The notes under the pieces: model-generated | What the model was told of the DNA's origin: nothing | What the model saw: the letters and a program-made list of their open reading frames with translations, nothing else | Database searches by the model: none | DNA from: Holdemania massiliensis | GTDB lineage: Bacteria; Bacillota_I; Bacilli_A; Erysipelotrichales; Erysipelotrichaceae | Assembly (NCBI RefSeq): GCF_022440805.1 | Contig: NZ_JAKNTK010000001.1 | Coordinates: forward strand, 3,224,001-3,288,000 | Direction of reading: 5' to 3' | Length of the DNA: 64,000 nucleotides | Made by a program: the position numbers and the translations under genes | Part shown: in pieces, positions 9,161 to 17,388 of the stretch | Numbering within the stretch: the first letter of the stretch is position 1 | How the letters are laid out: each line of letters begins with the position of its first letter

Positions 9161-9183
9161 CCGCCGGGAATCCCCGACGGTCA
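9161..9183 (-). terminator. Hairpin between the two esterase genes
   Basis: CCGCCGGG can pair with CCCGACGG (one mismatch) around AAT-C. On the minus strand it is followed by GGTTTCTG, a weak T-tract. It lies in the 139-base gap between the two esterase genes and could attenuate, not end, the transcript. Confidence 0.4.
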
Positions 9184-9194
9184 GCATTTCACCC

Positions 9195-9950
9195 TTAACA
9201 AAGACGGTTCATAAAATACGGGAATTGTTTCCGCCACCATGGCCAGTCATGAACCACGTCCCCTCCCCAGTAATCGATCCAGGCCGGGATATTTTTGTAG
9301 CCTAACAGCTCCTGCATCCGGCGCGTATCCTGCTGAGCTTCCTGTTCCCAATCGCCCTGACCGCAGCACAGAACGATGTCGCAGTGCCGATATTTCTCCA
9401 CATACGGATGATCGGCAGGCATCTGATCCAGGTAATCGATCGTTGAATTGTTGTAAACCAGATCGTCCATGTAGCTGCCGAAATACCACTTGCTGGAATA
9501 AATTCCGCTCAGTCCGACGGTGCCATTGAACAGATCCGGCCAGCGGAACATGAAATTCACGGCATGCAAAGCGCCCAAACTGCAGCCGGCCGTTAAAATA
9601 CCGCTGGCACGCTGACCGTCGTTGGACCATTGATTAATTTCAAAAATCCGCGGGGCTAATTCTTCTGTAATGTAGCGGGCATAAGCTTCATGCCGCTCAA
9701 TCCGGCCGCGGCATTCGCGGTCAAAGGCCGCCCAGGTTTCCCAGTCGATGCTGTCGCAGGCAAACAGCTGAAGCCGTCCCTGCTCCAACAGTTCCTGCAC
9801 CGCCCCCACCATGCCGAAGTTTTCAAAATCATAGAACCGGCCGCTCTGTGCCGGAAATACTAAACAAGGCCGTCCGGAATGACCGTAAACCTTAAATTCC
9901 ATCATCCGGTCAAGATGATAGCTGTATTCGTTATAATAGGCTGTATGCAT
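9195..9950 (-). CDS. Alpha/beta-hydrolase, second esterase of the cluster
   Basis: The 251-residue protein belongs to the esterase/lipase group. It has a nucleophile elbow GCSLGA with Ser124, the block RWPDLFNGTVGLSGIYSSKW, and a late catalytic His in VVHDWPWWRKQFPYF. There is no signal peptide. It differs from the other esterase in this cluster throughout, so the two are not a recent duplication. Its stop is followed 139 bases later by the next esterase gene, and it begins five bases after the second ATP-grasp gene. The substrate is unknown. The alternating ligase-esterase / esterase-ligase order is the striking point of this locus. Confidence 0.82.
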   Translation of the reverse strand: MHTAYYNEYSYHLDRMMEFKVYGHSGRPCLVFPAQSGRFYDFENFGMVGAVQELLEQGRLQLFACDSIDWETWAAFDRECRGRIERHEAYARYITEELAPRIFEINQWSNDGQRASGILTAGCSLGALHAVNFMFRWPDLFNGTVGLSGIYSSKWYFGSYMDDLVYNNSTIDYLDQMPADHPYVEKYRHCDIVLCCGQGDWEQEAQQDTRRMQELLGYKNIPAWIDYWGGDVVHDWPWWRKQFPYFMNRLC

Positions 9951-9955
9951 TGTTC

Positions 9956-11146
9956 TTACTCCTTGCTCATTGTAAAATCTACGAATTCCATCATGGCCTC
10001 ATAATCCGCAAAGCGGGCAGTAATCATATCGTTGCCCATTGCCGGGGCGAGAACTTCCGGCATCGTTTCAGCCATGACGATGGCTTTTTCATACCGCTGA
10101 TGGACTTCCGCGAGTGTATGCTGATAAGCTAAGCGATGACGCCGGCCGGTATAAACACAGAAATACGGCCGATGTGACGGGTCGAAATAACCATGATCAT
10201 ACGCAACCATATTCGCCCAAATTTTATAAACATCGATATCATTGGCATAGTTCATCATGTCCGGCGTATACCCTCCCGGCGGACGCATGTTGACTTCCAG
10301 GCCGATTAAATCACCGCATCGCCCCAGTCCTTCCTTATCTTCCGTCAGCCGGAAGAATTCGCAATGGAAAAACCGGCTCTGCGTAGGAAAGGCCGCGATC
10401 ACCCGCTGACCCGCTTCTTTCAGATCTTCCGGAATTTCACGCACGGAATAATAATAAATATCTTCTTCATGATTCACGATCTCCATAATTGGCCGCGGGA
10501 ACACATGCGAAGTTTCAAAAATCGGCTGGCGCTGCCGGTCGGCAATGCCGTCATACGATTCGATGGAACCTGGTACATATTCCTCCATAATGTACTGCAC
10601 CTGCGGCAGATGATCATAAAACTCATGCAGCTGATCCTCATTTTCCAGCTTGTAGGTCGCATTGGCGCCGACACCGTTGTCCGGCTTGACAACCACCGGA
10701 TAACCAGTTTGTTCGACAAATGCCAAACCCGCCTCCCGATCAGAAACCAGATGCCAACGGGCTGTTCTGATCCCGGCTTTTTCATACAAGGCTTTCATCT
10801 GGCTCTTGTATTTAATAAAAGAAATGGCTTCGTTGCGCACACCGCTGGTCACATTGAAATCGGTGCGCAGCTGCGCATCCTGCATCAGCCAGTATTCGTT
10901 GTTGGATTCAATCCAGTCAATCCTGCCATAACGAAACGCAAAAAAAGCACAGGCCTTATAAACCTCATCATAATTTTCCAGACTTGAAACCTTGTAGTAT
11001 TCCTGCAGGCTCTGTTTGAGGTTGTCCTCCAACAGCTCATACGGGGCATCTCCGATGCCCAGCACACGCACTCCGTTCTGTTTTAAACAGCGGCAAAAAT
11101 TCCAATAGGTTTTCGGAAAGTTCGGCGAAATAAAAATAAAATTCAT
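9956..11146 (-). CDS. ATP-grasp carboxylate-amine ligase-like protein (copy 2)
   Basis: The 396-residue paralogue of the 7101-8282 gene has the same architecture. The N-terminal NFIFISPNFPKTYWNFCRCL is followed by the ATP-grasp strand YPVVVKPDNGVGANAT and the metal-binding GLEVNMRPPGG near residue 290. The product is cytoplasmic and the substrates are unknown. It is the first gene of the minus-strand cluster. The ATG at 11146 follows AGGTGGGG, and a TACAAT -10 element lies about 30 bases upstream. Divergence in the substrate region (about residues 180-230) suggests the two ligases add different groups. Confidence 0.85.
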   Translation of the reverse strand: MNFIFISPNFPKTYWNFCRCLKQNGVRVLGIGDAPYELLEDNLKQSLQEYYKVSSLENYDEVYKACAFFAFRYGRIDWIESNNEYWLMQDAQLRTDFNVTSGVRNEAISFIKYKSQMKALYEKAGIRTARWHLVSDREAGLAFVEQTGYPVVVKPDNGVGANATYKLENEDQLHEFYDHLPQVQYIMEEYVPGSIESYDGIADRQRQPIFETSHVFPRPIMEIVNHEEDIYYYSVREIPEDLKEAGQRVIAAFPTQSRFFHCEFFRLTEDKEGLGRCGDLIGLEVNMRPPGGYTPDMMNYANDIDVYKIWANMVAYDHGYFDPSHRPYFCVYTGRRHRLAYQHTLAEVHQRYEKAIVMAETMPEVLAPAMGNDMITARFADYEAMMEFVDFTMSKE

Positions 11147-11174
11147 GGCTATTCCCCACCTTTATCTTAATTTT

Positions 11175-11203
11175 ATTGTAGCAGAATTGAACTAGTTTTT
11201 AAA
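11175..11203 (-). promoter_or_regulatory. Candidate promoter of the ATP-grasp cluster
   Basis: The -10 hexamer TACAAT (11175-11180, minus strand) has only a weak -35 match (TTTAAA) 17 bases upstream. The -10 position agrees with the first gene's start at 11146. It is the only reasonable sigma-A site in the 290-base gap. Confidence 0.4.
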
Positions 11204-11316
11204 TTGAATGCCGGCTAAAAACAGACAAATTCTGAAATATTTCTGAAAGAAATGAAAATAAAGACATAGATCGTTCAGACAAGGGGATATCGCCCAACCA
11301 TCCCGAAATCAATAAG

Positions 11317-11353
11317 AAAAGGATATCCGCTTTTCTCACTCAGATATCCTTTT
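11317..11353 (-). terminator. Terminator of the filament operon
   Basis: Arms AAAAGGATATC (11317-11327) and GATATCCTTTT (11343-11353) form a perfect 11-bp stem with A/T flanks on both sides. It can work in either direction, but on the minus strand it lies about 85 bases after the PilT-like gene. Confidence 0.75.
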
Positions 11354-11436
11354 GTTCTTTGAATTGTTTATGGTCTCACTCCGGTCATGGTATTGATTCC
11401 CGCAGCACGGCAGTCCAGCTGTTTGCCCTGCGTTTT

Positions 11437-12510
11437 TCAGATCAGATTTGTGGCAGCCAGACGTTTGCGCATTAAATCCGGATCTGAGCAGGCCAGCAGT
11501 GCGGTTTCCTTAGTAATCCGTCCGGCTTTCAGCAGACTCAATAAACTGGCGTCCATTGTGACCATGCCGTCGCGGGCGTTGGCCTGGATCGTGTTGTCGA
11601 TCTGATGAATCTTATTTTCCCGGATCTGCGTCTGTACGGCATTGTTCACCTTCATAATTTCAAAGGCTGGGATCAAGCCGCCGCCGACTGCCGGTACCAG
11701 CTGTTGGGAAACGATCGCCTGCAGCACCATCGACAGCTGCACGCGAATCTGCTGCTGCTTTTCAGCGGGGAAAACATCAATGATGCGGTTGATCGTATTC
11801 GCAGCTCCGGTTGTATGCAGCGAAGAAAACACCAGATGTCCGGTCTCCGCTGCTGACAGAACCGTCTGCATCGTTTCCAGATCGCGCATCTCACCGACCA
11901 AAATCACATCCGGCGCTTCGCGCAGCGCCGCGGTCAGAGCGTGGATATAGTCCGGCGTATCCTGGCCGATCTCCCTCTGGCTGACAATGCTTTGCTGATG
12001 CCGATGCAGCACTTCAATCGGATCTTCGATCGTAATGATATGCCCGCTGCGGCTGCGGTTGATCGCGTCGATCAGACAGGCCAAAGTTGTGGACTTCCCG
12101 CTTCCAGCCGCACCGGTGATCAAAACCAGGCCTTTTTTCAGATGGGCAAAGGAAAGAATTTGTTCATCGATGTTGAGCTCCTTCGCATCCGGCAGGACAA
12201 AGCGAACGACCCGCAGCACCGCGGCCAGAGATCCGCGCTGGCGATAGACATTGACACGGAAACGCCCCATTTGCGTCAGTGAAAATGAAAAATCATCTTC
12301 CCCGGTCTGCTGCAGCCGGTGCATCGTCCGATTCTGACTCAGCTTGAAGATTTCCTGGATCATCGTTTCCGTCATTTCCGGTGTCAGCCGCTGATCATCC
12401 AGCCGGATCATCTCCCCGTTGATTTTGACTGTCAGCGGCGTTCCGGCAACAATAAAAATATCTGAAGCCTGACGCTCAACCGCCGTTTTCAGCATCGTTG
12501 AACACTCCAT
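11437..12510 (-). CDS. pilT: PilT-type secretion/twitching ATPase
   Basis: The 357-residue protein is full length for PilT. Its N-terminal domain (AVERQASDIFIVAGTPLTVK) precedes Walker A GAAGSGKST (residues 133-141). The Asp box HIITIEDPIEVLH, the Walker B region PDVILVGEMRD and the His box GHLVFSSLHTTGA follow. These hexameric ATPases power pilus retraction or assembly at the inner face of the membrane. It is the only ATPase in the operon; no separate PilB-like extension ATPase is present. Its ATG overlaps the stop of the 68-codon gene before it by one base. The locus may be a minimal filament or secretion machine. Confidence 0.9.
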   Translation of the reverse strand: MECSTMLKTAVERQASDIFIVAGTPLTVKINGEMIRLDDQRLTPEMTETMIQEIFKLSQNRTMHRLQQTGEDDFSFSLTQMGRFRVNVYRQRGSLAAVLRVVRFVLPDAKELNIDEQILSFAHLKKGLVLITGAAGSGKSTTLACLIDAINRSRSGHIITIEDPIEVLHRHQQSIVSQREIGQDTPDYIHALTAALREAPDVILVGEMRDLETMQTVLSAAETGHLVFSSLHTTGAANTINRIIDVFPAEKQQQIRVQLSMVLQAIVSQQLVPAVGGGLIPAFEIMKVNNAVQTQIRENKIHQIDNTIQANARDGMVTMDASLLSLLKAGRITKETALLACSDPDLMRKRLAATNLI

Positions 12511-12716
12511 CAGCGATTCTCCCCTCTCTGTTCAATCTGGGTATAACTGACCTGCATCCGGTTGATGGCTTTATCGCTCATTTTCAGCTGCGCACTCGCC
12601 TGGACATAGGACAGAACGGCAAACGTCGTCATGCACAAAAGACAAAACAACATCAATAACGGAGCGATGCCGGTGCCGATATTCACTGCCGTCTGAGTGT
12701 CATGATTCTCATTCAT
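12510..12716 (-). CDS. Small single-pass membrane protein of filament operon
   Basis: The 68-residue protein has a polar N-terminus of about 17 residues, a hydrophobic segment (about 18-40, LLMLFCLLCMTTFAVL) and a short helical tail (SAQLKMSDKAINRMQVSYTQ). It matches no named family that I know. Its size, topology and position are like minor pilin-type or assembly components. It overlaps both neighbours (8 bases with the upstream gene, one base with pilT), so translation is tightly coupled. Confidence 0.7.
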   Translation of the reverse strand: MNENHDTQTAVNIGTGIAPLLMLFCLLCMTTFAVLSYVQASAQLKMSDKAINRMQVSYTQIEQRGENR

Positions 12717-13128
12717 GCGCTTCTGCCTCCTTAATCGGGTTCAGTTCCAATAATAACCGTGCATCGCGAACCCGAATCACGCGCAGGGATGTTTCAACAC
12801 TCTCATTGTGGACCTGCCGAAGGATTTCAATCTGATAGACACCCTTTTCCTGCGGCATTCCGGTTTCATCACTCTGCCACATACAAAACTTCTCTGTGCA
12901 AAGTTCGGGAAACAGCTGATCCAATGGCGTATTGGAAGCATAGCGCAGCTGTTCCGCCAGCGGCTGAGCCAGCCGCAGCGCCTGATTCTGATCTAAGGCC
13001 AGCTGATGCTTCTGATCGGCCAGCGCAAACAAACGCACGCATAGCACAGAGCCTAAGGCGAAGCAGAGGATCACAAACAACAGTTCACCTAAGAAATAAA
13101 ACGAACTGGAACGCTGACGTATTTTCAT
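12709..13128 (-). CDS. Pilin-like membrane-anchored protein
   Basis: The 139-residue protein has a basic N-terminus, one hydrophobic helix (about 13-33, GELLFVILCFALGSVLCVRL) and an extracytoplasmic domain with two nearby Cys in LCTEKFCMW, possibly a disulfide. There is a Glu at position +2 of the hydrophobic stretch (GELLF), reminiscent of pilin signal Glu5. No canonical prepilin-peptidase site is clear. It overlaps both neighbouring genes by four to eight bases. A minor pilin-like role is inferred from topology and context only. Confidence 0.68.
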   Translation of the reverse strand: MKIRQRSSSFYFLGELLFVILCFALGSVLCVRLFALADQKHQLALDQNQALRLAQPLAEQLRYASNTPLDQLFPELCTEKFCMWQSDETGMPQEKGVYQIEILRQVHNESVETSLRVIRVRDARLLLELNPIKEAEAHE

Positions 13129-13592
13129 TCCGCTCCCCCCTTCAGGATCAGGCTTAAAGTGGCGGAGGGTCCCTGATCATTCTGCCAGCGCACCTGCAGC
13201 CGGTCAGATTCAAGCTCAAAGCTCAGCGGCTGACTGGAAACTAGGATTTCTCCGGCAGTTAAGTCGAGTTCATGCTCTGTCCCCGTCAACAGCTCCATCA
13301 GTGCGCCGTTTTGATAATAAAACAGAGTTTCATAAGTTCGGCCTTCGATTTCTTCCTGAATCACCAGGCATTCAGTCCCGGCCCATTCCCGCACCGCCAC
13401 TTGATCCGCCGGCACGTTCTGCAGACGGTTGAACAGAACAAGATAGGGCAGCTGCACCTGATCATCTGCCTGCTGCTCACGCAGCATCGACTGATAAAAG
13501 CTGGCACAGCGTTCAATCGTTACAAAGGAGCAGCCGACAAACAGCAGCATCAATAACAGCATGAACACCATTTCAGTCAGCGGGCGCTTCAT
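13125..13592 (-). CDS. Pilin-like membrane-anchored protein
   Basis: The 155-residue protein begins MKRPLTEMVFMLLLMLLFVG, a short basic head followed by a hydrophobic helix with Glu at position 7, which resembles type IV pilin N-termini. The globular part is mostly beta with no known motif. It overlaps the upstream and downstream genes by four bases (ATGA). It could be a minor pilin or core component. A cleavage site of the usual G|FTLxE form is not visible, so processing is uncertain. Confidence 0.68.
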   Translation of the reverse strand: MKRPLTEMVFMLLLMLLFVGCSFVTIERCASFYQSMLREQQADDQVQLPYLVLFNRLQNVPADQVAVREWAGTECLVIQEEIEGRTYETLFYYQNGALMELLTGTEHELDLTAGEILVSSQPLSFELESDRLQVRWQNDQGPSATLSLILKGGAE

Positions 13593-13897
13593 CGAACCGC
13601 CCCCTTCCGGTACACCTGAACCTCAGGCTTCATATTGGAGCCGAGCGATTGGTAGAAAACATTGTATTTTTCGCTGTCAATCACCACGCCGTAGTTTTGT
13701 TCCAGATAACTGATTTCCTCCGGATAGCTGCCTTCTAAGGCGTAGCACAGCACAGCCGCCTGCTCGATCCGCTGCTCAATCAGCTGGGCTTCCTCATTGC
13801 GGATCTGACCTGAAGTCTGGTTCAGCGCATCGCCAAGTCCCCACAGGATAACCGCAAAAACCGCGGCGGCCATCATGATTTTTCCAAATCGTTTCAT
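13589..13897 (-). CDS. Small pilin-like protein
   Basis: The 102-residue protein has a basic start (MKRFGK) and a hydrophobic helix (about 7-23). A helical stretch (NEEAQLIEQRIEQAAVLCYA) is followed by a C-terminal block EGSYPEEISYLEQNYGVVID that is typical of small pseudopilin-like proteins beside PilC/PilT genes. The YPxxxxYLxxNYG motif recalls pseudopilins such as GspG. It is the best candidate for the main fibre subunit, by inference. It lies four bases after the PilC-type gene and overlaps the next gene by four. Confidence 0.7.
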   Translation of the reverse strand: MKRFGKIMMAAAVFAVILWGLGDALNQTSGQIRNEEAQLIEQRIEQAAVLCYALEGSYPEEISYLEQNYGVVIDSEKYNVFYQSLGSNMKPEVQVYRKGAVR

Positions 13898-13901
13898 CGG
13901 C

Positions 13902-14936
13902 TTACCCGATACTGGACATGATGTTCATCAACGGCAGCATGACCGACAGCAGGATCGCGCCGACAATCACCGACAGCAGGACGATCATCAGCGGTTCAAT
14001 CGTATTGAGAAATTGATTCACGGCAGTTTCCGTATCTTCATCATAGCGCTGCGCGACCTGGGCGATCATCTCATCCCCCCGGCCTGCCCGCAGTCCAATC
14101 CCAATCATCCGCGCATAGGCTTCTTTGAACAATCCGCAGTCCAACAAAGCCCGATCCAGATTTTCCCCGGCCGCGACTTTCTGCGTGCATTGCTGAATCT
14201 GCTTTTTGACTGCCGGATGTTCGATCAAACTTTCGACCCCCTGCAGCGCTTCACTGATTTCTACACCGCTGCGGGTAAACAGCGACAACGCAAACGCCGC
14301 CTGCGCCAACGCCAGTTCACGGCACACCCCGCGGATCAAAGGCACACCCGCTAGCAGCGCGGTAAGCGATTGTTGGGGATTGCGGATATGCCGCCAGCCG
14401 ATCCAGGCTGCACCAAAAAGAGCCAGCACGGCCACTGCGGCCGCCCCCAAAATCAGCGCAGTCCCCGCCTGCATCAGCATCTGTGCCGATACCGGCAGTG
14501 ATACGCCAAGATTGCGCAGCACCTCATCAAAGACCGGCAGCACCTTGAACAAAATCACACCGACGACCACTAACACCATGATTAACAGGATCAGCGGGTA
14601 GGTCAGCGCGTTTTTCAGATTGATCCGAATCTTTTCCATGCGCTGATAATACTGGGACAGCGCTTCCAGCACCTGATCCAGATAGCCGGTCTGTTCACCG
14701 ATCTGAACCATCCGGATCATATAGGAATCAAACGCTTCCGTTTTTGCCAGACTCTCCGCCAGCGTTTCTCCCAGCTCTACTTCATTCTTCATTTTCAACA
14801 GTGCATCATGCATTTCCGTATCCGGCTGGTCGTTGGCGATGACCGCCAGGCCTTCTTCGCAGGATAAGCCTGAGCTGATCATCATAGCCAGCTGCTGACA
14901 CAACAATGCACATTCATTTCCGGAGATTTTTTTCAT
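13902..14936 (-). CDS. Type II secretion system F / PilC-family membrane protein
   Basis: The 344-residue protein has two GspF domains. The first is at about 10-125 (CALLCQQLAMMISSGLSCEE) and the second at about 200-320, with the typical ALAQAAFALSLFTRSGVEIS. Hydrophobic segments lie near 115-140, 158-178 and at the C-terminus (EPLMIVLLSVIVGAILLSVM). PilC/GspF proteins are the inner-membrane platform on which pilin is assembled. It sits 15 bases after the lipoprotein gene. It is somewhat short for PilC but complete. Confidence 0.88.
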   Translation of the reverse strand: MKKISGNECALLCQQLAMMISSGLSCEEGLAVIANDQPDTEMHDALLKMKNEVELGETLAESLAKTEAFDSYMIRMVQIGEQTGYLDQVLEALSQYYQRMEKIRINLKNALTYPLILLIMVLVVVGVILFKVLPVFDEVLRNLGVSLPVSAQMLMQAGTALILGAAAVAVLALFGAAWIGWRHIRNPQQSLTALLAGVPLIRGVCRELALAQAAFALSLFTRSGVEISEALQGVESLIEHPAVKKQIQQCTQKVAAGENLDRALLDCGLFKEAYARMIGIGLRAGRGDEMIAQVAQRYDEDTETAVNQFLNTIEPLMIVLLSVIVGAILLSVMLPLMNIMSSIG

Positions 14937-14951
14937 CGTTTCCTGCCCCCT

Positions 14952-15854
14952 TTAATAACGATATTTATCATGATATTCGCCCTTGTATTTCATCTGGGTT
15001 GAGGCATAAGTCGGATCCATCCGCGTCCATGTTTCCTTTTCAAAATAGATTTCCGGGTTGATCCAACCCGCACCGCGGACATAGACTTCTACCCAGGCAT
15101 GATAACCTTCGTCCACATAGCCGGTGATCAGCCGCGTCGGTATCTGCTGAACCCGCAGCATCGCACTCATCAAGGCCGCATAATCAAAGCAGATCCCTTT
15201 GCCTTCCGCCAGAGTCTCATCGACAATCGGCAGCACGTACTGATCTTTGACTTTTTCAACCTTATCCCAATCATAGCTGACATGACCGACCACATAGTTA
15301 TAAATCGTCAGCACCCGCTCCAATTCTGTCCCGCAGGTCTGCGTCAGATCAAAGGATTTGAGGACGCTGGCTGACTGCGGCGTATAGTTCACGATCTGAT
15401 TGGGATACAGATACGGCAGCGTTTCCTCCGCCAGCTGCACATCCAGCGTCTGTTTAAACAGGACAGCATAGCGCGTTCCTTCAATGTTCTCATAGCCGCG
15501 AAGCTCATACTGCCCGCTGCCCTGAGTCAAAGGATAAGTGATATATTCCCCATCCCGATCAATATCGTACGGATATTCCTCGCCATCCTTGATAATCTTC
15601 AATTTCAGGCGGCGATGATCGGTGCTTAATGTTTTCACCATAAGATAGCCTTGATCGGTATGGCTGGCGTCAATCTGAATCAGACTGTCCCCCAGGATGA
15701 CATTTCCGGATGCTTCCGGAAGCCGGATTTCTGAAGGTGTGGGAGCGGGCGTCTGTTCCGTCGGCGTCGGATATTGCTGATCTGCTGCAGGTTTTCCGGA
15801 GGAGCCGCAGGCCGATAGCAGCAATACCAAAGCCAGCCATCTGCGTATTTTCAA
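14952..15854 (-). CDS. Transglutaminase-like lipoprotein
   Basis: The 300-residue protein starts at a TTG (15854), eight bases after AGGAGG. It has a lipobox LSAC (Cys16), a Pro/Thr linker and a beta domain. The C-terminal transglutaminase-like domain carries the Cys-His-Asp triad in EGKGICFDYAALMSAMLR, GYHAWVEVYV and WTRMDPTYA. It would be anchored outside the membrane and may cross-link, cleave or modify proteins. As first gene of the filament operon it may act on the surface fibre. That link is inference from position. Confidence 0.85.
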   Translation of the reverse strand: MKIRRWLALVLLLSACGSSGKPAADQQYPTPTEQTPAPTPSEIRLPEASGNVILGDSLIQIDASHTDQGYLMVKTLSTDHRRLKLKIIKDGEEYPYDIDRDGEYITYPLTQGSGQYELRGYENIEGTRYAVLFKQTLDVQLAEETLPYLYPNQIVNYTPQSASVLKSFDLTQTCGTELERVLTIYNYVVGHVSYDWDKVEKVKDQYVLPIVDETLAEGKGICFDYAALMSAMLRVQQIPTRLITGYVDEGYHAWVEVYVRGAGWINPEIYFEKETWTRMDPTYASTQMKYKGEYHDKYRY

Positions 15855-16089
15855 AATCTGCCTCCTCCTTTCCGTCTTTTCCTGTTTTATTATAGCACAA
15901 CCCGGCTGATTCCCAAGCCGCAGTTCACGGCCGGACCGATCCTTCCAACCACCGCATTCAAGACCTTCGAAAGCGAGGCAGGCCGTTTTTTCGTGCAGAA
16001 TTGCCGCTTGTCTTCAACGTTTTTATTATGCCAGAAGGAAGTTAGAAAACCGTTAGAATTCAAGGAAATTCCGGAATAATTTTGATTTC

Positions 16090-17244
16090 TCAGCCTTGCC
16101 GGCTTTTTTCCTTCAGCTGCTCATATTCATAATTCAGCCGGCAGCGTGAAGACGGAATTTTTTTATAAAAACGCCGTGCCAGGCGGTCCATGACCAGCGC
16201 CGTATCTTCTTTTTGCCGCACATTCATCAGAATGCCGAACTGGGTCTTGCTGAAACGGGTATAAACGTCGTTTGCCCGCAGCCCGGAACGAATTATCCGA
16301 TTCAGCTGATCTCCGCTGTCCTGGGTGGATAATTTCGGATCCGTGACCTTCAAGCTGGCGATCACCAGCACAGCCGGCTCCTGATTCCGGCTTGCCTCCA
16401 ACCGTTTATTCTGTACCAGCTTGGCAAAAACCGGACGTTCGCAATAAAAAGCAGCTGGCTCTGAGGTACTCTCCAACTCTGCTAAGTAATCGATCGGCGT
16501 CAGCTCCTTCTCCTCATTATCAGCTTTTACAAAGTAGACCAGCGACTGACTTTGGCCTTGAAATTCCATCCCAAACTCCTTGTAGAACGAGTCGGATATC
16601 TTTTCGTAATGCTGAATCGCCCGCGCATATTTTTTCTGGTCCAGCAGAATTTTCAAATACAGATAATTCAGCTGATCCTGATACTGATCCAGCTGCAGAG
16701 CCTTCAACAGTAAAGTTTCCGCCTGCTGGGTGTGCTGCTGTTCCGCCAGTGCCTGGGCAGCCGTCTGAACACGCTGCAGATACAGCTGCCAGTATTGTTC
16801 GCGATACGTATAAATCCAGCTTTGATCCAAACCGGGAAGAAATTCTCCGGGATACAGCTGCACCAGTGCTTCCGTCTGTTCTTCGTTCAAGGATGAAACA
16901 TCCAGCGGAACGCTCAGAGCATCGATATCCAAGCTCAAATTCGCGCAGCTAAAACTGTAACCGCCGCGCTGCGTCAAAATCCAGCTGCCCGCTTCCGGAA
17001 CTGGCAGTTCTTCCAAACATTTACGCAAACGATGCACTGTAAATTTCATCGCATTGAGCGGATTTTTTGAATCTTCCCAAAACATCTCGATCAGCTTTTC
17101 TTTCGTAACCAGGATATTATGATTCAAACAAAGATAAGCAAGAAAAGACGCCGTCTGCTTGCCCAGACAGTCGATCAGATCAATTGTCTGGTCCTGACTT
17201 CGCAAAATAAACCCGCCGAGCATCTGAATTCTAATCGTCTCCAT
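16090..17244 (-). CDS. BTAD/SARP-type regulator with degenerate GGDEF-like tail
   Basis: The 384-residue protein has three parts. An OmpR-like winged helix comes first (residues 1-95, MKFTVHRLRKCLEEL being the recognition region). A bacterial transcriptional-activator TPR domain follows (about 100-245, with repeated TLLLKALQLDQYQDQLNYLY-type helices). The last part (about 285-375) resembles a GGDEF fold without the catalytic signature. It is a cytoplasmic DNA-binding protein. The ATG follows GGGGAGG. It is divergent from the EAL gene at 17389, with a 145-base space, and may control that gene. No operator was recognised. Confidence 0.8.
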   Translation of the reverse strand: METIRIQMLGGFILRSQDQTIDLIDCLGKQTASFLAYLCLNHNILVTKEKLIEMFWEDSKNPLNAMKFTVHRLRKCLEELPVPEAGSWILTQRGGYSFSCANLSLDIDALSVPLDVSSLNEEQTEALVQLYPGEFLPGLDQSWIYTYREQYWQLYLQRVQTAAQALAEQQHTQQAETLLLKALQLDQYQDQLNYLYLKILLDQKKYARAIQHYEKISDSFYKEFGMEFQGQSQSLVYFVKADNEEKELTPIDYLAELESTSEPAAFYCERPVFAKLVQNKRLEASRNQEPAVLVIASLKVTDPKLSTQDSGDQLNRIIRSGLRANDVYTRFSKTQFGILMNVRQKEDTALVMDRLARRFYKKIPSSRCRLNYEYEQLKEKSRQG

Positions 17245-17331
17245 ACTCTGGCCTCCCCACGTAATGCACCCCTATTATAGAGCAATCCTCATGATTTTTG
17301 TAACTTCTGAACGCGATTTGTTAAAAATATT

Positions 17332-17359
17332 TTGGTTATCAAATTGTAGATGATATAAT
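17332..17359 (+). promoter_or_regulatory. Sigma-A-type promoter of the EAL gene
   Basis: TTGGTT (17332-17337) and TATAAT (17354-17359) are separated by 16 bases, 29 bases before the ATG at 17389. Spacing and hexamers are close to consensus. Confidence 0.65.
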
Positions 17360-17388
17360 AAAAGACAGTAAAAACGGGGGTGTTTTTC

